Origin: DATGEO01 sp035310015
GTDB taxonomy: Bacteria > Chloroflexota > Dormibacteria > Dormibacterales > Dormibacteraceae
DNA: 28,192 nt
Direction: 5' to 3'
NCBI GenBank assembly: GCA_035310015.1
Contig: DATGEO010000115.1
Coordinates: forward strand, 1 to 28,192
The translations under genes and the position numbers were made by a program. A model generated the notes under the pieces. It was given only the letters and a program-made list of their open reading frames with translations, did no database searches and had not been told where the DNA came from. Below, in pieces: positions 23,754 to 28,192 of the stretch (the first letter of the stretch is position 1; every line of letters begins with the position of its first letter).

Positions 23754-24995
23754 GTGATCATCGCCGGGGCGGGATTCGGCGGCCTCACGTGCGCGCGGGC
23801 GCTGAAGCGGGTGGACGTCGACGTGCTGCTGATCGACCGCAACAACTACCACCTCTTCACGCCGCTGCTGTACCAGGTGGCGTCTGCTCTGCTCGACCCG
23901 GGTGAGGTGGCGCGGCCGGTGCGCGAGCTGGTGCGCCCGCTGCGCAACGTCGAGTTCCGGCAGGCCGAGGTGAACGGCGCCGACCTGCAGCGGCGGCTGC
24001 TGCTGACGGACCACGGCCCCCTTCCCTACGACTACCTGGTGCTCGCGACCGGCGCGCAGACGGACTACTTCGGCAACGAATCACTGGCGCGTCATGCCTT
24101 TGGCTTGAAAGGCCTGGACGAAGCGCTGGCGCTGCGCAACCGAGTGCTCGCGCGATTCGAGGCGTCGCGCTGGACGAAGACCGCCGAGGAGCGGCGCGGC
24201 CTGCTGACGTTTGCCGTCGTCGGCGGCGGTCCGACCGGCGTCGAGCTGGCGGGCGCGTACGCGGAGCTCGTCCGCATCGTCTTGAGGAAGGACTTTCGTG
24301 ACCTGGACATCAGCGAGGTCCGCGTGCTTCTCCTCGAGGCATCCGATTCGCTGCTGGGAACGTTCTCGCCCGAGCTTCGCCTGGCCGCAGTCCGCTCGCT
24401 GGAGGGCAAAGGCGTCGAAGTGAAGCTGAACGCGAAAGTGGAGGAGGTCACGAAGGACGCCGTGATCCTCGCGGGGGCCGAGGAGATCGCTGCGACCACC
24501 GTGGTCTGGACCGCAGGCGTCCGAGCGTCGACGGTCGGCTCCGCGCTCGCGGTCGAGCTGGCTCGTCAGAAGCGCGTGAAGGTGGGGCCGTCGCTGCAGG
24601 TCCCCGGATTCCCCAGCGCTTTCGTCATCGGCGACCTCGCGGCCGCTACCGCCGGTGATGCACTGCTGCCGATGCTCATCCCCGTGGCGATGCAGGAGGC
24701 GAGGCGCGTGGCCGCGACCATCAGCGACCTCGTGCACAACGCCCCCACGCGACCTTTCCGCTACAGGGACCCGGGCATCATGGCCACGATCGGGCGCAAC
24801 TCGGCCGTCGCCCAGCTCGGCCCGGTGCACCTGTCGGGTTTCCTCGGCTGGGTGATGTGGCTGGTCGTGCACCTCGTCAACGTGGTGAGCTTCCGCGCGC
24901 GGATCCTCGTGCTCGTCAACTGGGCCTGGGATTACCTGTTCTACGACCGGCCGGTGCGGCTCATCGTCCGGGCCGCTGACAACCCGGGGAGCTGA
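23754..24995 (+). CDS. ndh: type II NADH:quinone oxidoreductase
   Basis: A 413-residue flavoprotein that passes electrons from NADH to membrane quinone without pumping protons. The FAD motif AGAGFGG (4-10) begins right at the start, NNYHLFTPLLYQVA is the family signature, the NADH motif is VVGGGPTGVELAGAYAEL (155-172), FVIGDLAAA contacts FAD, and MLIPVAMQEARRVA precedes the C-terminal amphipathic/hydrophobic segment (about 360-400, FLGWVMWLVVHLVNVVSF) that binds the membrane. GTG 23754 is the first standard start codon; it has no ribosome site and lies 28 bp after the LigD polymerase gene. Confidence 0.92.
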   Translation: MIIAGAGFGGLTCARALKRVDVDVLLIDRNNYHLFTPLLYQVASALLDPGEVARPVRELVRPLRNVEFRQAEVNGADLQRRLLLTDHGPLPYDYLVLATGAQTDYFGNESLARHAFGLKGLDEALALRNRVLARFEASRWTKTAEERRGLLTFAVVGGGPTGVELAGAYAELVRIVLRKDFRDLDISEVRVLLLEASDSLLGTFSPELRLAAVRSLEGKGVEVKLNAKVEEVTKDAVILAGAEEIAATTVVWTAGVRASTVGSALAVELARQKRVKVGPSLQVPGFPSAFVIGDLAAATAGDALLPMLIPVAMQEARRVAATISDLVHNAPTRPFRYRDPGIMATIGRNSAVAQLGPVHLSGFLGWVMWLVVHLVNVVSFRARILVLVNWAWDYLFYDRPVRLIVRAADNPGS

Positions 24996-25009
24996 TCAGG
25001 CGCCCGAAC

Positions 25010-25015
25010 GATACT
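25010..25015 (+). promoter_or_regulatory. candidate -10 of the lipoprotein gene (leaderless)
   Basis: GATACT matches four of six -10 positions and ends 8 nt before ATG 25024, with no Shine-Dalgarno in between. Confidence 0.35.
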
Positions 25016-25023
25016 TGTAGGCC

Positions 25024-25722
25024 ATGAGCCGGCTCACGGCCCTGTTCGCCGGCGCGTTGGCGGCGGTGCTGATCGCAGCTTGTGGCGGCCTCCAGCCCGA
25101 AGATCCCGCGCTTGCCCTGAAGCAGGGGGGCGCCGCTCTGGGATCGCTGCACACGGTCACGGCGTCGCTGAAGGTGACCAAGGGAACGATCACCTTCCAG
25201 GGTTTCGCGCTGGTCTCCGCAACGGCGGCGGTGCGCTTGCCGGATGCAAGCGACACGAACTACCTCGTGCGCGACAAGGACTTGCAGATCGGGTTTGAGG
25301 TCGTGATCCTCGGCGGCCATGTCTATCTGAAGCCGCCGCTGCTGAAGTTCGAGGAGCTCACCCCTGACCAGGGAGCCCAGATCCCGGACCTCGGGAAGAT
25401 GTTCGACTCGGTGACGGGCCTGCCGGCGGTGATACCCGCGGGCCGCAATCCTCAGTACCTCGGCGCCGAGCAGGTGGATGGCGTCGACTCGCACAAGGTG
25501 TCGGCGACGTACAGCGCCGACCAGATCAAGGGCGTGCTGCCCCAGCTTTCCTCGATCGGCGAGGTGGAGGCGACGGTGTGGGTCGGGGGCTCCGACCACT
25601 ACATAAGGAAGGCGGTGCTCAGCGGGAAGTTCGGCGACGACGGCACGGACAGCACGGTCGAGGTCGACCTGTCGGGGTTCGACGGCGCGGTGAACATCGC
25701 CTCGCCGGCGCGCCCGTCCTAG
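25024..25722 (+). CDS. LprG/LppX-like lipoprotein (LppX_LprAFG family)
   Basis: A 232-residue exported lipoprotein. The signal peptide MSRLTALFAGALAAVLIAAC ends in the lipobox LIAAC, so Cys20 would be lipidated. The rest has the half-barrel pattern of the LppX_LprAFG family: SLHTVTASLKVTKG, VRLPDASDTNYLVRDKDLQIGFEVVILGGHVYL, then DSHKVSATYSADQI and the final VEVDLSGFDGAVNI strand. Such proteins hold lipids in a cavity and carry them across the envelope. In mycobacteria lprG lies directly before the MFS exporter P55; here a P55-like gene follows, but an IS element separates them. The TAG stop lies inside the 14-bp target duplication. Confidence 0.85.
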   Translation: MSRLTALFAGALAAVLIAACGGLQPEDPALALKQGGAALGSLHTVTASLKVTKGTITFQGFALVSATAAVRLPDASDTNYLVRDKDLQIGFEVVILGGHVYLKPPLLKFEELTPDQGAQIPDLGKMFDSVTGLPAVIPAGRNPQYLGAEQVDGVDSHKVSATYSADQIKGVLPQLSSIGEVEATVWVGGSDHYIRKAVLSGKFGDDGTDSTVEVDLSGFDGAVNIASPARPS

Positions 25723-25725
25723 GGT
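25712..25725 (+). repeat. target-site direct repeat, left copy
   Basis: GCCCGTCCTAGGGT, identical to 27704-27717 on the other side of the element. It contains the TAG stop of the lipoprotein gene. Fourteen bp is longer than the 8 bp usual for IS1595 elements. Confidence 0.8.
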
Positions 25726-25748
25726 ATTAATATACTTGACTCAGGAGC
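25726..25748 (+). repeat. IS terminal inverted repeat, left
   Basis: A 23-bp end, 21/23 identical to the right end in inverted orientation; the inner 17 bp, ATACTTGACTCAGGAGC, is perfect. It contains TATACT (25731-25736), a possible inward -10, and AGGAG (25743-25747), which lies 10 nt before the passenger gene's GTG and may be its ribosome site. Confidence 0.85.
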
Positions 25749-25757
25749 TACCTAGGA

Positions 25758-26558
25758 GTGCTGGGGCTCCGAATCCGTCAACCGATCAGCTTGGATGAAC
25801 TATTGAAGCGTGTTGGAATGAGTGCGCTCGCTGGGATGCTCGAATTCCTTGACCGGGTGCGCATTGCGAGCGATAAGGAGATTCTTGAAAAGGCTGACGA
25901 TCTCCTGCGTTACGAGGCTCAGGATTTGGAGTTCCTACTGGTTCTCGACTACAAGGCTTCTCACGCCAGTTTCCAGCGGGTCGTGAAGACAGTCAACGCC
26001 GAGCCCCGCGTTGCGGCGGATATTCGCCGCGAAGTAGACCACTACTACACGCGCCTCAAGGACGAATTGGGCGGCAGCTACTTTGTTGTCCTATCGAGCC
26101 AGGAAGCGGCGTGGCTGAATGACCCCCAGCCCTTCGGGGAGTCCGTTGCTAATGCGTTTCCATCCGCCAACTTCGATACCGACGAGGCGACCCGTTGCCT
26201 CGCCTTCGGACGTGGAACAGCCTGCGTCTTTCACCTCATGCGCGTGATGGAGGTTGGATTGAAGGCGCTCGGTGCCCGACTCGCAATCGACACTCAGCAC
26301 AAGCCCGGCTGGGAAGGCGTCCTCAAAAAGGCGCACGGCCAAATGTCTCTGCCGAACGACAAGAAAGACCCCGACTGGATCAAAGAGGAGGACTTTCTGT
26401 CGGAAGCCGTAACGATGCTCACGGCGGTCAAGACTGCCTGGCGCAACCCCACCATGCACATTGAAAAGACCTATACGCCAGAGGAGGCCGAGCGAATCTA
26501 CGATGCCGTCAGGGGATTGATGCAACGGCTAGCGATGAAGTTGCACGAGGAGCCCTAA
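25758..26558 (+). CDS. HEPN-like passenger protein of the IS element
   Basis: A 266-residue soluble, mostly helical protein. Near the C-terminus R229-N230-P-T-M-H234 fits the RNxxxH signature (Rx4-6H) that forms the active site of HEPN RNases, followed by the helix TPEEAERIYDAVRGLMQRLA as usual in that fold. An inner segment, CLAFGRGTACVFHLMRVMEVGLKALG (about 147-172), resembles the first HEPN helices. The first 140 residues are not recognised and could be a regulatory part. Codon and base use are less GC-rich than in flanking genes, in line with transfer. GTG 25758 with AGGAG 10 nt upstream is chosen; ATG 25818 is the alternative. Possible roles are toxin, phage defence or stabilisation of the element. 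Confidence 0.65.
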   Translation: MLGLRIRQPISLDELLKRVGMSALAGMLEFLDRVRIASDKEILEKADDLLRYEAQDLEFLLVLDYKASHASFQRVVKTVNAEPRVAADIRREVDHYYTRLKDELGGSYFVVLSSQEAAWLNDPQPFGESVANAFPSANFDTDEATRCLAFGRGTACVFHLMRVMEVGLKALGARLAIDTQHKPGWEGVLKKAHGQMSLPNDKKDPDWIKEEDFLSEAVTMLTAVKTAWRNPTMHIEKTYTPEEAERIYDAVRGLMQRLAMKLHEEP

Positions 26559-26695
26559 CCGGGTGGTCGTTCCTTACGTGGTTTTGGGGCAGCAACGAGC
26601 CGACGCGCCAGCGCCTCAAACCGCTCAAACGGCGTCGGCTCCTTCGGGGGTGGACGCTTTGGCTTTGGGTTGGCCCCGGCCTTGTCTCTTGCCAT
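26555..26695 (-). CDS. 46-aa proline/arginine-rich small protein of the IS element
   Basis: An ATG frame whose A is the last base of the transposase stop codon (TGATG), so it is probably translated by coupling. The protein starts MARDKAGANPKPKRPPPKEP and contains PFERFEALARRLVAAP. A 'FERFxxLAxxLVxVPK' motif of this kind is what I know from small proteins often found beside transposases and toxin-like genes. It ends 4 bp inside the convergent passenger gene. Function is unknown; it may assist or regulate transposition, or act as an antitoxin-like partner. Confidence 0.55.
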   Translation of the reverse strand: MARDKAGANPKPKRPPPKEPTPFERFEALARRLVAAPKPRKERPPG

Positions 26696-27657
26696 CAGAT
26701 CGCCATTGGAAGACTCTTGCCGGTGAGATCGGCATAGGTCAGGCGCTTGCCGTGGATCGCACCAGCCAGCTTGTCGAAACGGCCAGCGTCGGAGTCTCCG
26801 CGCTTGTTGAACCGGAACGCCTGCTCATCCAGGTACCGGAACAAGTGGAAGGGCTCAACGCTGATGTAGGTGCCCTTGATCGCCCGCTTGAGCAGGCTCC
26901 AGAAGTTCTCCAGCCCGTTCGTGTGGATTTGCCCCTCGGCGTACCTCTCGGCGTGGTCGATGACCTTGTGGACGTAGGTTTCGCTGAGCTTCGAGTAGGA
27001 CTTGAGCGCATCGGTGTAGACCTCGGAGCCGGGCGCGACGTGCTTGCTGACTTCGGGAGCGAGCGCGTGACGGCGCACATTGGGCACAACCTGAGTACGG
27101 ACCGTGCTGTGCCCATCGGGGCCGTGGCGCTCCAACAAGCCCATGACGGCCACCTTGCCCATGCCGCCAGTGCCGATGTGCTTGCGCTTGTTCTCGTGTT
27201 GGAACCGCGCCTTGCCGCCGATGTAGGTTTCATCGACCTCAACGTGCCCCGAAAACTGGTCGCCATCAGTGGACTGCATGACGAGGCGGATGCGCTGGAG
27301 CATGAACCATGCCGTCTTCTGAGTCACGCCAAGCGACCGAGCTATTTCGTAGGAGCTGATGCCGTTCTTGGCGTTAGCAATCAGCCAGATCGCCGCCAGC
27401 CACTTGTCGAGTCCGATAGGCGAGTCCTCGAAAACCGTTCCGACCTTGATCGAGAACTGCCGCCGAGGATGCTTGTTCCTGCACTCCCACATTCGACGAG
27501 TGGCGATGAATCCGACTTCATCGGAACCGCAGGTGGGACAGATCACACGACCGTCCGGCCAGCGAAGACGGCGCATGTAGTCGAGGCATACATCGGGGTC
27601 AGAGAAGTGCCGAATCGCCTCGATCAGGGTTTCAGGTTGCCGCGCCGCCCGACTCAT
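26695..27657 (-). CDS. IS1595-family transposase
   Basis: A 320-residue transposase. The N-terminus has a zinc-ribbon (CPTCGS at about 40-45, then a WECRNK-like cysteine) with SIKVGTVFEDSPIGLDKWLAAIWLI, followed by a helix-turn-helix (SSYEIARSLGVTQKTAWFMLQRIR). The DDE_Tnp_IS1595 (ISXO2-like) catalytic domain follows: HVEVDETYIGGK with the first Asp, VYTDALKSYSKL with the second, and TNGLENFWSLLKRAIKGTY with the Asn/Glu of the third acidic region. All parts are intact and full length. The ATG at 27657 lies 24 bp inside the right inverted repeat; the nearby CATACT in that repeat could be its -10. The downstream 46-codon frame is coupled to its stop. Confidence 0.92.
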   Translation of the reverse strand: MSRAARQPETLIEAIRHFSDPDVCLDYMRRLRWPDGRVICPTCGSDEVGFIATRRMWECRNKHPRRQFSIKVGTVFEDSPIGLDKWLAAIWLIANAKNGISSYEIARSLGVTQKTAWFMLQRIRLVMQSTDGDQFSGHVEVDETYIGGKARFQHENKRKHIGTGGMGKVAVMGLLERHGPDGHSTVRTQVVPNVRRHALAPEVSKHVAPGSEVYTDALKSYSKLSETYVHKVIDHAERYAEGQIHTNGLENFWSLLKRAIKGTYISVEPFHLFRYLDEQAFRFNKRGDSDAGRFDKLAGAIHGKRLTYADLTGKSLPMAI

Positions 27658-27680
27658 GGCACTGAGTCTACTACGTCACG

Positions 27681-27703
27681 GCTCCTGAGTCAAGTATGTT
27701 ATT
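27681..27703 (-). repeat. IS terminal inverted repeat, right
   Basis: A 23-bp inverted copy of the left end with two mismatches. In the inward direction it gives CATACT and AGGAG, in the same relative positions as on the left; the AGGAG is about 24 nt before the transposase ATG, too far to be its ribosome site. Confidence 0.85.
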
Positions 27704-27717
27704 GCCCGTCCTAGGGT
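27704..27717 (+). repeat. target-site direct repeat, right copy
   Basis: Exact second copy of GCCCGTCCTAGGGT (25712-25725). It ends 10 bp before promoter C, so the MFS promoter is untouched by the insertion. Confidence 0.8.
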
Positions 27718-27727
27718 GGGCGAGGCC

Positions 27728-27769
27728 TTAACAGGCAGGGTTCCCACTGCGCGTTTTCGCGAATACCCT
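27728..27769 (+). promoter_or_regulatory. shared-type promoter C (MFS gene)
   Basis: TTAACAGGCAGGGTT (27728-27742), exactly 21 bp, then TACCCT (27764-27769). Architecture is identical to copies A and B, with one box difference from copy A. It reads toward the MFS gene. The expected start near 27776 gives a leader of about 120 nt. Confidence 0.65.
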
Positions 27770-27896
27770 CTCAGCGGCAGGTGAGATCGGCTGGGGGAGG
27801 GAGCCGACCGGGAGAGGGAGGGCCCCGAACCGGGAGGGCGAATTCGGGGTGAGGGCGCAGGGACAAACACCGAGCGCGGGCCCCGCGGAAAGGGGG
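27770..27896 (+). other. G-rich 5' leader of the MFS gene
   Basis: This stretch has five G-runs (27793-27797, 27799-27801, 27810-27812, 27816-27818, 27820-27822), a 5-bp hairpin CGGCT/AGCCG (27788-27806) and a CCGGGAG direct repeat. One loop between G-runs is 8 nt, so a G-quadruplex is possible but not classical. GGGAGG before GTG 27849 could be the ribosome site of an alternative start. No uORF or known riboswitch is recognised. Confidence 0.4.
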
Positions 27897-28192
27897 ATGC
27901 CGCCGGCGGTGCTGCTCGGGCTTGCGGGCGCCGGGCTGTTCTTGGCCGCGATGGACGCCTATGTGGTGGCGACCCTCCTGCCCGCGATGATCGCGGACGT
28001 CGGGCTCACCATCGACAGGCTCGAGCAGGCCACCCCCCTCATCAGCGGCTTCCTGGCCGGCTACATCGTCGCCATGCCGCTGCTCGGCGCGTACTCCGAT
28101 GCGCGCGGCAGAGCCGGCGTTTACGCCGCGTGCATGGCCGCCTTCGCGGCCGGCTCGCTGATCACCGCCTCCGCGGGTCTCGTTCCGGTCCC
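27897..28192 (+). CDS. P55-like MFS transporter, N-terminal part
   Basis: The first 98 codons of a major facilitator transporter; the gene runs out of the window. Helix 1 (AVLLGLAGAGLFLAAMDAYVVATLLPAMI) has the D-x-Y-V-V motif of the DHA2/P55 group, and the next part (VGLTIDRLEQATPLISGFLAGYIVAMPLLGAYSDARGRAGVY) contains the loop 2-3 motif A (GAYSDARGR). This layout is close to mycobacterial P55 (Rv1410c), which works with LprG in lipid export and drug tolerance. ATG 27897 gives the N-terminal length expected for P55; GTG 27849 adds 16 residues. The LprG-like partner is upstream, on the far side of the IS. Confidence 0.82.
   Translation, partial: MPPAVLLGLAGAGLFLAAMDAYVVATLLPAMIADVGLTIDRLEQATPLISGFLAGYIVAMPLLGAYSDARGRAGVYAACMAAFAAGSLITASAGLVPV

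Larger units (their letters stand above)
25726..27703. mobile_element. IS1595-family-like insertion sequence with passenger genes
   Basis: A 1978-bp element bounded by 23-bp inverted repeats and a 14-bp direct repeat, with visibly lower G+C than the neighbouring chromosome. It carries a HEPN-like passenger gene (+), the IS1595-type transposase (-) and a 46-codon frame (-). Both frames and ends are intact, so it may still be mobile. It inserted between an LprG-like and a P55-like gene without damaging either reading frame. Confidence 0.88.

Noticed and set aside
25722..27717. Composite transposon or integron-like cassette
   Set aside because: There is only one transposase and one pair of inverted repeats; the simple IS with passenger genes explains all borders.

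Overview
The window is a 28 kb piece of a high-GC chromosome, densely packed with short gaps and many 4-nt stop/start overlaps (ATGA, GTGA, even CTGA). Several genes have a TANNNT -10 element 6-9 nt before the start codon and no Shine-Dalgarno, which is the pattern of leaderless mRNA. That pattern, together with a ClgR-type Clp regulator, a UPF0182 membrane protein, an LprG-like lipoprotein, an LLM oxidoreductase and split LigD genes, points to an actinobacterium or a neighbouring lineage such as Chloroflexota/Dormibacterota. The phylum cannot be fixed from the sequence alone. No rRNA, tRNA or CRISPR array was seen.

Layout. 1-5200 (+): the 3' end of a NAD(P)/FAD oxidoreductase, clgR with a palindrome at its start, clpP, an SDR epimerase and UPF0182. 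5150-7330: pcm (-), a 200-bp foldback element, a nuclease-like/phosphoribosyltransferase fusion and a small unknown gene. 7640-9165 (+): thiolase and cupin. 9180-11208 (-): a GAF-like/GGDEF diguanylate cyclase followed by an alkyl-adenine DNA glycosylase. 11299-14509 (+): a chain of class I aldolase, MBL hydrolase, a two-helix membrane protein, a DUF3052-like protein, a GNAT and an unknown. 14527-16568: LLM oxidoreductase and uppP, divergent from a 21-bp promoter. 16575-18080 (-): a FAD amine-oxidase-like flavoprotein.

18164-21139 (-) is the most unusual chromosomal block. It holds a small VirB2/TrbC-like pilin candidate, a polytopic TrbL/VirB6-like protein, an exported M23 peptidase and a minimal SSB without an acidic tail. 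It looks like an orphan or minimal DNA-transfer module with no ATPase in view. The pilin and ssb start regions carry the same promoter architecture: a 15-bp box (TTAACAGSCWGGGTT), then exactly 21 bp, then TASSCT. A third copy with identical spacing lies before the MFS gene at the right edge. This suggests a regulon driven by one regulator or alternative sigma factor.

21277-24995 (+): the LigD phosphoesterase-ligase and LigD polymerase as two overlapping genes, then a type II NADH dehydrogenase. 25024-28192: an LprG-like lipoprotein and a P55-like MFS exporter, a pair that forms an operon in mycobacteria. Here they are separated by a 1978-bp IS1595-type element (23-bp inverted repeats, 14-bp flanking direct repeat). 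Besides the transposase, the element carries a HEPN-type (RNxxxH) passenger gene and a 46-codon proline-rich ORF. The insertion lies at the lipoprotein stop codon; the duplication preserves that stop and leaves the MFS promoter intact.
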